DNA from: Hyphomicrobiales bacterium | GTDB lineage: Bacteria; Pseudomonadota; Alphaproteobacteria; Rhizobiales; Rhizobiaceae | Reading direction: 5' to 3' | DNA length: 64,000 bases | Assembly: GCA_011087605.1 (NCBI GenBank) | Contig: JAALLE010000006.1 | Location: 16,016 to 80,015, forward strand | Shown here: positions 1 through 8,612 of the stretch, one piece after another | How positions within the stretch are numbered: the stretch's first letter is position 1 | How the letters are laid out: each line of letters opens with the position of its first letter | The notes under the pieces: generated by a model | Databases searched by the model: none | The model's input: the letters and a program-made list of their open reading frames with translations, nothing else | What the model was told of the DNA's origin: nothing | Translations under genes and position numbers: made by a program

Positions 1-516
1 TGGGGGGGGTCGATCGATCCTGCAAGAATCAATTTGTGGAACTTTTTGCCGGTAGCATTTTTGTAAAAGTGCTGCTGGCTAAGATATTCTCCTTACGCAG
101 CAGCAAGTTACCGGAATTCCCTTGATGTGTTCACGCGACGGGAAAAACGGTTACGGTGTCGATATCGGCACAGACACCAGTTTCGAACCCCTTTTGACAT
201 AAACTGCACTGTCGCAGCTTGAATGATCTGGATGACCCAGCAATGTAATGTTTGGCCTAATGCGGACATTGAGCAAATTATGTCACTACTGAGATCATGT
301 CACCCAATTGACAGACTTTGATTGCCAACGCATCCTGCAAGTTCAAGTCAAGTAGATACAGGAATTGGTTGGGCATCGACGATGTTTTTTGAAATCTCCC
401 CTGTTGGAAGACGTGCTACCGGCTGCGATTTGGTTGTCAGTCCGACGCAATAGAATATTTGAGCGGCAAGAGACCGCTCCCCAGACAAACGCAACCAATC
501 CTACTTTCAAAAATCC
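1..516. other. Upstream non-coding stretch before the hyuA operon
   Basis: No convincing gene is seen on either strand. The stretch presumably carries the promoter of the six-gene operon that begins at 517. A clean inverted repeat lies at 461-479 and is listed separately. A TTGACA hexamer occurs at 194-199 but has no well-placed -10 box. The left edge may include the tail of something outside the window that cannot be recognised. Confidence 0.5.
461..479. promoter_or_regulatory. Inverted repeat upstream of hyuA
   Basis: GAGCGG and CCGCTC form perfect 6-bp arms around a 7-nt spacer, ending 37 nt before the hyuA ATG. It could be an operator for the operon or a leader hairpin. No regulator can be assigned from sequence alone. 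Confidence 0.4.
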
Positions 517-2613
517 ATGCAATCACTTCCAGGCTTCCGAATAGCGGTCGATGTCGGCGGCACTTTTACAGACACCGTTTTGGTGGATGCAAAGAATCAA
601 ATTCTGGCATCTTGCAAGACGCCGACTACTCCAGAAAATCCAACCATGGGCGCGATGGAAGGTGTGCGACGCGTGCTGAGCGAAAGCGGCGTCGCGATAC
701 CCGATATACGCAATTTTGTTCATGGAACGACGTTGGCGACGAATGCCCTTATCGAACGGCGTGGGGCGCGAACCGCAGTCACCACCACCGACGGTTTTCG
801 GGATATTCTGGAAATTGCCTATGAACGCCGCTACAGCCAATACGACATTAATCTGTCAAAACCAGATCTGATAGTTCCGCGGCGACGATGCTTTACAATT
901 TCCGAACGGATGCTGGCCGACGGGACAGTTCACGTCCCTCTGGACACAACCGACATTGCCAAGCTGTTGGCGCAGATAGATGAATGTGGTGCGGAAGCGA
1001 TCGCAATCTGCTTCCTGCATTCCTATACAAACGGGACTCATGAGCGCCAGTTGTGTCAGATTCTGCAGGCTGAGCGACCAAACCTTGCGCTATCCCTTTC
1101 CTGCGAAATAAGTCCGGAAGCGCGTGAGTTTGAACGCCTGTGTACCGCTGTGGCCAACGCCTATGTGCAGCCGATTATGGCTCATTATCTGATTGATCTT
1201 CAATCCACACTTCAAACCGAAGGTCTAATCTGCCCCATTATGATGATGACATCCGGCGGCGGAATGACCACTCTTGAAACAGCGGCACAACATCCAATCA
1301 GACTGGTTGAATCCGGCCCGGCTGGCGGCGCTCTGCTTGCTGCACGCATTGCTGAGAGTCTGGAACAGCGTTCTGTTTTGTCATTTGATATGGGTGGCAC
1401 AACGGCCAAGTTGTGCCTGATAGATGACTATAAGCCGCAAACTTCCCGAAAATTTGAAATATCCCGCGCTGAGCGGTTCATAAAGGGCAGCGGCATGCCG
1501 GTCCGCATTCCAGTTATTGAAATGATCGAAATAGGTGCTGGCGGCGGTTCCATTGCATCGGTTGACCGCTTGGGCCGCATTGGGGTGGGGCCAGAATCTG
1601 CTGGTAGCGAGCCGGGACCGGCTGCGTTCGCCAAAGGAGGGACGCATCCGACAGTGACAGACGCAGATGTTGTGACGGGTTTCATTGAGCCGGGATTATT
1701 TGCAGAAGGTCGGTTGCAAATTGATCTGGATGCCGCCCGTTCGGCGTTGGCCCAGGTTGGCACATCGATTGGTCTGGATGAGACAGCCGCAGCAATCGGT
1801 GTCAGCGAAATTGTCGATGAAAATATGGCCAGCGCGGGCCGCACCCACGCTGTTGAAGCTGGTAAAGATATCACTGGCCGTACAATGATCGCTTTTGGAG
1901 GCAATGGCCCCCTGCATGCTACCCGCGTTGCCCGCCGGGCTCGGGTCAGCCGTATCATCGTACCACTCAACCCGGGCGTTGGGTCAGCTGTCGGTTTCCT
2001 GTTTGCCCCTGTTGCGTTTGAGATTGTTCGCAGTCGTTACACGCGGTTAGATCAACTTGATGTTGACGAAATAAATTCCTTTTTTGATCAGCTGACGAAC
2101 GAAGCACGAAGCGTCGTAAAATTGGCTGCCTCGCATGGCGAACTTAGCACCACGCGAATTGCCTTCATGCGGTATCACGGTCAAGGCCATGAAATCGAAA
2201 TTGAATTGCCGGATCGCAATCTGATCAAACGCGATATTTCGGAATTGGTGAGCGCATTCGAAGTAGAATACAGCAGACAGTTCTCCAGAGCAGTGCCGGG
2301 AATGTCGATAGAAGTATTGAACTGGGCGGTGACCGTTTCGACACCTCCTATTCCAACAGATCAGGCCAGTGATGTGTCTTCGGTTCAACCAATCCAGGTC
2401 ACAGCAACAAAATCTGTCATTTGCGACGTCAGTGGTGGTGCGATCGAAGCAGCTGTCTTCATGCGGGACACGCTAAATGTTGGTGACCAGATAGCAGGCC
2501 CGGCCCTGATCATCGAACCACAGACGACAACACTCGTCAGTGCCGACTTTGATGCGCAGGTGCTTGCAGATTTTTCGATACTTCTAACAAAAAAGAGTGG
2601 AGCAGAAACATGA
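517..2613 (+). CDS. Hydantoinase/oxoprolinase family subunit A (HyuA-like)
   Basis: The large ATP-binding subunit of the HyuA/HyuB family, whose members hydrolyse cyclic amides (5-oxoproline, N-methylhydantoin) or act as ATP-dependent carboxylases on ketones. At 698 aa it has the usual length. The N-terminal phosphate-binding motif AVDVGGTFTDT lies near residue 10 and the second, FDMGGTTAK, near residue 290, giving the expected Hydant_A_N plus hydantoinase A architecture. There is no signal peptide, so it is cytoplasmic. It leads a six-gene operon, and its TGA overlaps the hyuB ATG by 4 nt, as expected for subunits translated together. The ribosome binding site before 517 is weak. The substrate cannot be read from the sequence. 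Confidence 0.9.
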   Translation: MQSLPGFRIAVDVGGTFTDTVLVDAKNQILASCKTPTTPENPTMGAMEGVRRVLSESGVAIPDIRNFVHGTTLATNALIERRGARTAVTTTDGFRDILEIAYERRYSQYDINLSKPDLIVPRRRCFTISERMLADGTVHVPLDTTDIAKLLAQIDECGAEAIAICFLHSYTNGTHERQLCQILQAERPNLALSLSCEISPEAREFERLCTAVANAYVQPIMAHYLIDLQSTLQTEGLICPIMMMTSGGGMTTLETAAQHPIRLVESGPAGGALLAARIAESLEQRSVLSFDMGGTTAKLCLIDDYKPQTSRKFEISRAERFIKGSGMPVRIPVIEMIEIGAGGGSIASVDRLGRIGVGPESAGSEPGPAAFAKGGTHPTVTDADVVTGFIEPGLFAEGRLQIDLDAARSALAQVGTSIGLDETAAAIGVSEIVDENMASAGRTHAVEAGKDITGRTMIAFGGNGPLHATRVARRARVSRIIVPLNPGVGSAVGFLFAPVAFEIVRSRYTRLDQLDVDEINSFFDQLTNEARSVVKLAASHGELSTTRIAFMRYHGQGHEIEIELPDRNLIKRDISELVSAFEVEYSRQFSRAVPGMSIEVLNWAVTVSTPPIPTDQASDVSSVQPIQVTATKSVICDVSGGAIEAAVFMRDTLNVGDQIAGPALIIEPQTTTLVSADFDAQVLADFSILLTKKSGAET

Positions 2614-4265
2614 ATACCGTTTCGAACACCCGCTTGCAGGTCATGTGGAACCGTCTGTTATCAGTCGTGGAGGAACAAGGGCAGGCACTAATTCGGGCGG
2701 CCTTTAGCCCGATTGTGCGTGAATGTGGTGATATTTCCGCTGGTATATTTGACGTTAAGGGCCGAATGATTGCTCAGGCCGTCACGGGAACGCCGGGACA
2801 CATAAATACCATGGCCGAAGCGGTCATGACGTTGCGCAAACACTTCCCGATTGGTTCAATGCGGCCAGGCGATATTTACCTGACCAACGATCCCTGGATT
2901 GCTTCGGGCCACCTCAATGATTTCCTGCTGTTGATGCCCGTCTTCTATCAAGATTCGGTCATTGGATTCACTTCCTGCACCTCTCATCTGGTTGATTTGG
3001 GTGGCCAAGGAATGGGCCCTGAAGGGAGCGATGTATTCGATGAGGGTCTGCGCATACCACTTTGCAAACTGCTGGACAAAGGCGAGATCAATCAACTTCT
3101 GCTCGAAATCGTCAAAGCAAATTCACGCGAACCAATTGCAAATGAAGGGGACATCTATGCGTTGATTGCCTGTTGCGAATCGGGTGCGAAGCGGCTGGTC
3201 GAGATGATGGATGAGTTCGGCATTGTCGACCTCGATACGCTTTCAAACTACATCATCGATACGTCGCGACGCGGGACTTATGACGCGATTTCTGATGTTC
3301 CCAAGGGTGTGTGGACGAGTACGCTCCGTGTTGATGGTTATGAGAAAGAGATCGAACTTAAAGCCAAACTGACAGTTGATGAAAACTCGATGGTCCTTGA
3401 TTTTGCAGGCACATCTGACTGTTCACAAAAGGGCATCAATGTCCCGTTGAACTATGCAACGGCTTATTCTGTTTTTGCTCTTCGATGCATCATCGGGCCG
3501 GATATTCCAAACAATGCGGGTTCTCTGGAGCCGTTTATTGTCAAAGCGCCAAAGGGCTGCATTCTCAATGCACAGCCTCCTTCTCCCGTTGCCATGCGTC
3601 ATACATTGGGACAGATGACGCCAGATTTGGTTTACGGCTGCCTTCATCAGGCTTTGCCCGGCAAGGTTCCAGCAGAAGGGGCCTCGTGCATGTACGATCT
3701 ACCGATGCGCAGTGCGCCAGAAGTTGCCCAGAGGGGTGGAACGGTCTTCGCCCTTGAACCGGCCCACAATGGTGGGACAGGAGCACGCCCCACAAAAGAC
3801 GGATTGTCGGCAACGGCATTTCCCAGCGGCGTTTGGGGAAGCCAGGTTGAAATTACAGAAGCAAGCGTGCCTGTGATTATCAGGTCTCGTGAATTGCGGC
3901 GCGACAGTGGTGGTGCCGGCACCTTCCGCGGTGGATTGGGGCAGCGCATCGAGTTGCAATCGTCCAATGATCAACCGTTCGGTGTGTTTTTGTCTGTTGA
4001 GCGAATAAAGCACCCTGCAATGGGTCGTGATGGCGGATTGCCCGGTGCTCCGGGTCGGGTTCGGCTGGATGGTGGGACGGATCTCCCCGGTAAAGGAGAA
4101 GTTCGAGTGGCGCCAAACCAAACGTTGATTTTTGAAACTCCAGGTGGCGGGGGCTACGGGCCACCGGACAAGCGTGGACCTGACGCGATCGCTTCAGACA
4201 TTGCAGAGGATTTTGTAAGTTTTGAAGTCGCACGCGACGTTTACGGGTGGGAGGAGGATAAATGA
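2610..4265 (+). CDS. Hydantoinase/oxoprolinase family subunit B (HyuB-like)
   Basis: The partner subunit of the upstream HyuA-like protein. Its 551 aa match the HyuB family, with the conserved LTNDPW segment near residue 91 and the glycine-rich C-terminal region (GGTGARPTKDG, then ETPGGGGYG close to the end). In this family A and B together form the ATP-dependent amidohydrolase or carboxylase. The start overlaps hyuA in ATGA and the end overlaps the aminotransferase start in the same way, so stoichiometric translation is likely. Which ring or ketone substrate is used is unknown. The company of an aminotransferase and a racemase-like protein favours a nitrogen-containing substrate, but that is inference. 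Confidence 0.9.
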   Translation: MNTVSNTRLQVMWNRLLSVVEEQGQALIRAAFSPIVRECGDISAGIFDVKGRMIAQAVTGTPGHINTMAEAVMTLRKHFPIGSMRPGDIYLTNDPWIASGHLNDFLLLMPVFYQDSVIGFTSCTSHLVDLGGQGMGPEGSDVFDEGLRIPLCKLLDKGEINQLLLEIVKANSREPIANEGDIYALIACCESGAKRLVEMMDEFGIVDLDTLSNYIIDTSRRGTYDAISDVPKGVWTSTLRVDGYEKEIELKAKLTVDENSMVLDFAGTSDCSQKGINVPLNYATAYSVFALRCIIGPDIPNNAGSLEPFIVKAPKGCILNAQPPSPVAMRHTLGQMTPDLVYGCLHQALPGKVPAEGASCMYDLPMRSAPEVAQRGGTVFALEPAHNGGTGARPTKDGLSATAFPSGVWGSQVEITEASVPVIIRSRELRRDSGGAGTFRGGLGQRIELQSSNDQPFGVFLSVERIKHPAMGRDGGLPGAPGRVRLDGGTDLPGKGEVRVAPNQTLIFETPGGGGYGPPDKRGPDAIASDIAEDFVSFEVARDVYGWEEDK

Positions 4266-5338
4266 CCAATCAACATATCGCGAAAATGCCGCCTTATGCT
4301 TTGGCTGAATTTTCGGTTCCGAGCGGTGTTGTTATGACGTCATTGGCTCAAAATGAGAGCCTGAGAGCCCCAAGTCCTTTGGCAATCAAAGCTGGTCAGG
4401 CCGCCCTTGTATCATCGGCAGCTTATCCAGATCCCGATTATCACATTCTGCGCACCAGCATCTCAAATGCGTATGGTGTTGATCCTGATCTGATCCTTTG
4501 TGGCGCGGGATCCATGGAACTGATCACTTGCATCACCCACGCTTTTGCCGGACCGAAAGCACGGGTCTTAACGTCGGAATACGGTTACGCGTTATTCAAA
4601 AACTCGGCCATGAAGGTTGCCGCGCCCTGCGATCTTGCAAGAGAAGTTAGCCAAGCCGTATCGACCAGCGCATTGTTGCAAGCCGTTACCTCTGAAACCC
4701 GGTTGTGCTTCCTGGCAAACCCTGGCAACCCAACTGGAACGGCTCTTTCTAACAATGAAATCAGAGAGTTTCGCACTCGTTTACCGGAGCACGTGCTGCT
4801 GATCGTTGATGAAGCTTATGGCGAATTCGCCCAAGCCCATGAACAACCACTTTTTGATCTGGTGGATCACGGTAACACGGTTATTTTGCGCACTTTTTCG
4901 AAGGCCTATGGACTGGCAGCTGGCAGAATTGGATGGGGACTTTTCCCTCCTGCTACGAGAGAGCAGGTGCAAAAGCTCATCATTCCAAGCAGTATCTGCA
5001 CTGTTAGCGCGGCAATGGCGGAGGCTGCCGTGCAGGATCAGATCTACATGCAAGAGACCTGCAAAATGACCGCTCAGGTAAGAGACGAATTCATTCGAGA
5101 AGTGAGATCGTTCAATTTGACTTGCGATGACAGTCATACAAATTTCGTTCTCATCAGATTTTCAAACAACGAAATGTCGAACGCTGCCGACGCTGCACTC
5201 CGGCAACAGGGGCTGGTTACGAGAGGCATGGGCGGATATGGTTTAGGCCATTGTCTGCGTGTAACCGTTGCGGCGCGCGAGGTGATGACGACCGCCGCAG
5301 AAGTGCTGGAAAAATGGTCTCGGGAGTATCTGCGATGA
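4262..5338 (+). CDS. PLP-dependent class I/II aminotransferase, HisC-like
   Basis: A fold-type I aminotransferase of 358 aa, similar in length to histidinol-phosphate aminotransferases. The PLP lysine is probably K214 in RTFSKAYGLAAGRIGWG. The substrate-side Asp/Tyr segment IVDEAYGEF and the NPGNPTG motif are both present. A strong Shine-Dalgarno (GGAGGAGGA) precedes the ATG, which overlaps the hyuB stop. It sits between a hydantoinase pair and a racemase-like enzyme rather than his genes, so a catabolic or specialised transaminase is more likely than histidine biosynthesis. A PLP-dependent decarboxylase of the CobD type would look similar and is a possible alternative. Confidence 0.85.
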   Translation: MTNQHIAKMPPYALAEFSVPSGVVMTSLAQNESLRAPSPLAIKAGQAALVSSAAYPDPDYHILRTSISNAYGVDPDLILCGAGSMELITCITHAFAGPKARVLTSEYGYALFKNSAMKVAAPCDLAREVSQAVSTSALLQAVTSETRLCFLANPGNPTGTALSNNEIREFRTRLPEHVLLIVDEAYGEFAQAHEQPLFDLVDHGNTVILRTFSKAYGLAAGRIGWGLFPPATREQVQKLIIPSSICTVSAAMAEAAVQDQIYMQETCKMTAQVRDEFIREVRSFNLTCDDSHTNFVLIRFSNNEMSNAADAALRQQGLVTRGMGGYGLGHCLRVTVAAREVMTTAAEVLEKWSREYLR

Positions 5339-6090
5339 CAGCAAGTTGGCCCTCGCGTGGAGACGCTCGCATTGGTGTGCTGGTACCGTTCACCAACGTC
5401 AATATGGAATCAGATCTGAACCTGATGCGTTCTAACGGCGTGTCATTTCATTTCACGCGTATGGGGGGCTACGACGCGGGTGAGGTGCCTAACGCGGAGC
5501 AAATGGCCGGGCTTGGTTCATCTGAACTGGATGAGCCATTGACGCTGCTGGCCGGGGCACGTCCAGACTTGATTATGTATGGATGCACTTCCGCGACGCT
5601 CACTCATGGAACGCAGTTTGACCGCGACCTCGCAGTAAAGATCAAGTCAATCAGTGGGGCTCAATCTGTTACAGCGGCAGGTGCCCTTGTATTTGCGCTA
5701 AAATCACTGGCGGTAAGAAATATCGCATTCGCTTCTCCCTATACGCCTGACATCAACAAAGCGGCGATGGCCTTTTTGGGTGACAGCGGATTTAACATTC
5801 ATTCGACAGCGGAGATGTCTGAAGAGCTTGGGAACTACGGGCAAGCGGAATTAACACCTGAAGATGTGTTCAAGCTTGGTATGCGTGCAGTGGATCCCGG
5901 CGCGGAGGCTCTTGTTCTGTCCTGCACCGAGATGCGTAGTGTCGAAACCATTCAGCGGCTGGAATCGGTATTGAACCTGCCTGTCATCACATCAAACCAG
6001 GCTATGTTGTATCAGGCGATGAGCCTGCTTGAGCTTCCAGCGGAAAACATTGTTTTTGGGCGGCTATTCCAACATGGAGTGCTGTCATGA
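5335..6090 (+). CDS. Asp/Glu racemase superfamily protein, maleate cis-trans isomerase-like
   Basis: A 251-aa protein of the Asp/Glu/hydantoin racemase, maleate isomerase and arylmalonate decarboxylase superfamily. Two cysteines sit at the expected places, C84 in YGCTSAT and C197 in LSCTEM. Racemases and maleate isomerases have both, whereas arylmalonate decarboxylase has only one, so an isomerase or racemase is favoured. The chosen ATG overlaps the aminotransferase stop (ATGA); a longer reading from 5251 would invade the upstream gene and is unlikely. The end overlaps the next gene by 4 nt. A stereochemical or cis-trans isomerisation step in the operon's pathway is the best guess. Confidence 0.8.
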   Translation: MTASWPSRGDARIGVLVPFTNVNMESDLNLMRSNGVSFHFTRMGGYDAGEVPNAEQMAGLGSSELDEPLTLLAGARPDLIMYGCTSATLTHGTQFDRDLAVKIKSISGAQSVTAAGALVFALKSLAVRNIAFASPYTPDINKAAMAFLGDSGFNIHSTAEMSEELGNYGQAELTPEDVFKLGMRAVDPGAEALVLSCTEMRSVETIQRLESVLNLPVITSNQAMLYQAMSLLELPAENIVFGRLFQHGVLS

Positions 6091-7454
6091 CGTCAAAGAC
6101 CGTGTTTGATGAAGTTGCAGACTTTGCATTCCTGCCGGCAGACAAGATTCCTCAAGATGTGCTGTCAGCTGCAGCTCTGTTACTGGTCGACACGATTGGG
6201 GTGGCTGCTGGAGCAGCTCATCTCCAGGCCGGGACTATCGCTCGCGAAATGGCCCTGGAATTGTTTCAGTCGGATAAAGAGAGCCAGGTGCCCATGATGT
6301 TCGATGGGCGTCTTGTGAGTAAAGCGGGAGCGGCGTTTGCAGGTGCAACACAGATTGACAATCTGGACGCCCATGACGGTTACAACCCAACCAAAGGTCA
6401 CATAGGATGCGCGGTTGTCCCGGCCTTGTTTGCCTTCGCTCATCGGGTTCCCGAACTCACTGGTCGGGACTCCTTGGCAGCGTTTGTGATCGCCTATGAG
6501 ATTGCAACACGCGCGGCAATCGCATTGCATTCCACCGTCAGCGACTATCACACTTCCGGTGCCTGGAACGCTTTAGGGGTTGGTGCGATGGGGTGTCGGT
6601 TAAATGGAAGCTCCGCCATGCAACTGCGGCATGCCCTGGGCATCGCCGAATTTCATGGCCCTCGCAGCCAGATGATGCGGGAAATTGCGACGCCAACAAT
6701 GTTGCACGATGGATCCGGCATGGGAGCATTGGTCGGTGTTATGGCAAGCCAAATGGCAATGCGCGGATTTGAAGGCGCGCCGGCAATTACCGTAGAAGCC
6801 TGCGGTGTTGCCGACATCTGGGCAGATCTTGGAACAAACTGGACGGTGCCGCTCAACTACATCAAACCCTATCCCATCTGCCGCTGGGCCCATGCTGCTA
6901 TCGATGCTGTTCAGATTCTTCAGGCTGAAGAAAATTTTGACGCCAAAGACATCAGGCAAATCAAAGTCAAAACGTTTGGAGAGGCGGCGCGACTGTTTCC
7001 CGGCATGCCAGATACGACCTCAAAGGCGCAATACAGCCTTGCGTTTGCAGTTGCCAAGATGGTTCAGTTTGGCAGAATCGGCGTCGAGCACATCACCGGT
7101 GACGCGCTTGCAGATAACCAGACAGCAGACATCTTATCCAGGATTGTCATAGAGGAAGATGCGCGGCACAATCGCCGCTTTCCAGAATCCCGTTGGTCCG
7201 ATCTCACAATTGAACTGACCAATGGTCGCGTGTTGAAATCTGGAGACGTTCATGCTCGAGGCGGGCCGGAATCACCCATGGACCTGAGCGAGATCGAACA
7301 AAAGTTTCATGGCTTGTGTCGTGCCTCAATCAGTGCTGCCAGAGCATCGGCTATTTGGGAAACGGGATTGAAATTGACGGAGCCGAATGCTCTTTTTCGC
7401 GAGCTGCTTGCCGAGGTTACTCCGATGGTTGACCGACCGGTAGTTCCAGGGTGA
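6087..7454 (+). CDS. MmgE/PrpD family protein
   Basis: A 455-aa member of the MmgE/PrpD fold, which includes 2-methylcitrate dehydratase, cis-aconitate decarboxylase and iminodisuccinate epimerase. The N-terminal helical domain contains the family segment DAHDGYNPTKGHIG near residues 93-106. The KPYPICRWAH segment, around residue 260, lies in the region that carries substrate-binding residues. The family acts on di- and tricarboxylates, which fits a pathway that also contains a maleate isomerase-like enzyme. It overlaps both neighbours by 4 nt. No prpB or prpC is nearby, so a methylcitrate-cycle role is not supported, and the exact reaction is unknown. Confidence 0.85.
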   Translation: MTSKTVFDEVADFAFLPADKIPQDVLSAAALLLVDTIGVAAGAAHLQAGTIAREMALELFQSDKESQVPMMFDGRLVSKAGAAFAGATQIDNLDAHDGYNPTKGHIGCAVVPALFAFAHRVPELTGRDSLAAFVIAYEIATRAAIALHSTVSDYHTSGAWNALGVGAMGCRLNGSSAMQLRHALGIAEFHGPRSQMMREIATPTMLHDGSGMGALVGVMASQMAMRGFEGAPAITVEACGVADIWADLGTNWTVPLNYIKPYPICRWAHAAIDAVQILQAEENFDAKDIRQIKVKTFGEAARLFPGMPDTTSKAQYSLAFAVAKMVQFGRIGVEHITGDALADNQTADILSRIVIEEDARHNRRFPESRWSDLTIELTNGRVLKSGDVHARGGPESPMDLSEIEQKFHGLCRASISAARASAIWETGLKLTEPNALFRELLAEVTPMVDRPVVPG

Positions 7455-8437
7455 GTGCTTTGAACAAAAAATCCAAACCACGCGTGATCATCCATGCGGC
7501 GAACACCAAACCGCTGTTAGCAAGACTTGGTGAAACACATCGCGACCTGGCCTCTGTCGGATGTGAAACCTATGAGGAACTACCTGCTTTAATCGGGTCG
7601 TTCAAACCGGATGTCGTCTATAGCATCCGCTTTGCCGGGTCGTCCGGTTTTCCTTCCGACGCGCTGCTGGGGCCAGATGGCCCTGCGTGGATATCAATCG
7701 GAGGATCCGGGGTTGATCATTTGGGCATTTGGGATCCGGACAAGGTGAGCGTCACGAATTCATCCGGCGTAGCCGCTGATATGATGGCCGAATTCATCAT
7801 GGGAGGCTTTCTTCATTTTTCCCTGGATATTCCAGGTCTTTTGCTCGATCAGAAGGAACGACTATGGCGGTCGGACCGTTTGATGACGCCCCTGGCTGGG
7901 AAGACCTTGTTGATCATCGGACTGGGCTCCACCGGGATAGCACTCGCAAAAAAAGCCAAGGCGTTTGGAATGAATGTCGTTGGAACGCGGGCCAACCCGA
8001 AACCAACCCCCTATGTTGATGAAACGTTTTCGGCAGACAGCCTGGGCAACTTGTTGCCGGAGGCAGACCTGATCGCCGTGTGCGCCCCGTTGCTAGCGAG
8101 CACGCGAGGTCTGATAAGGGAAGATGCCTTTAGTGCTATGAAGTCCGGCACGGTGTTGGCTGATGTGTCCAGAGGTGGAATTGTTTCGACTGACGCGTTG
8201 CTTCAGGCGCTCCATTCCGGCCAGATGAAAGGTGCCATATTAGATGTGTTCGAAACGGAACCATTGCCGCCAAATCATCCAATCTGGACGGCACCAAATG
8301 TAACAATCTCGCCCCACTGCTCCAGCGTCTTTGAAGGTTGGGAGATGGCATCCATGGATATGTTTATCGAAAACTTCAAAAACTGGATCGACGGAGATCC
8401 ATTGGAAAATCTGGTTGATCCGATTTCCGGCTACTGA
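7451..8437 (+). CDS. NAD(P)-dependent D-2-hydroxyacid dehydrogenase
   Basis: A 328-aa dehydrogenase with the nucleotide-binding motif IGLGSTGIA near residue 155. The classic catalytic set is present: R241 in ADVSRGG, E270 in DVFETEP and H289 in ISPHCSS. It interconverts a 2-oxoacid and a D-2-hydroxyacid with NAD(P)H. The start is GTG, overlapping the PrpD-family stop as GTGA, so it is the last gene of the coupled operon. The fold also occurs in phosphoglycerate and glyoxylate reductases, and the specificity is not determined. The presence of both an aminotransferase and this enzyme suggests that a 2-oxoacid intermediate is formed. Confidence 0.88.
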   Translation: MSALNKKSKPRVIIHAANTKPLLARLGETHRDLASVGCETYEELPALIGSFKPDVVYSIRFAGSSGFPSDALLGPDGPAWISIGGSGVDHLGIWDPDKVSVTNSSGVAADMMAEFIMGGFLHFSLDIPGLLLDQKERLWRSDRLMTPLAGKTLLIIGLGSTGIALAKKAKAFGMNVVGTRANPKPTPYVDETFSADSLGNLLPEADLIAVCAPLLASTRGLIREDAFSAMKSGTVLADVSRGGIVSTDALLQALHSGQMKGAILDVFETEPLPPNHPIWTAPNVTISPHCSSVFEGWEMASMDMFIENFKNWIDGDPLENLVDPISGY

Positions 8438-8612
8438 ACGGACGCGAACATCGCAAAAGTATGGTTCCTGCCAAACGGCCAAGGTCGACCGTTGGCTCAT
8501 GGTTGTTCCTTGGTGTTCTGAAGGTCCGCTTTGACGCGCACTGATCGGTAGTCACAGTGTTGGTTCAAGGTCCGATTATCACACCGTCGGAATCATAGCC
8601 TGAAAATATCGG

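Noticed and set aside
6087..7454. Link between the PrpD-family gene as a cis-aconitate decarboxylase and the itaconate-like cluster at 21.6-28 kb
   Set aside because: The two regions are 14 kb apart in different operons and no residue evidence supports itaconate formation; too speculative.
517..8437. Methylcitrate cycle (because of the PrpD-family gene)
   Set aside because: No prpB or prpC is present and the operon partners are unrelated to propionate metabolism.
8460..8520. Symmetric region around GGTCGACC after the six-gene operon as a terminator
   Set aside because: The symmetry is short and imperfect beyond 8 bp and is not followed by a T run.
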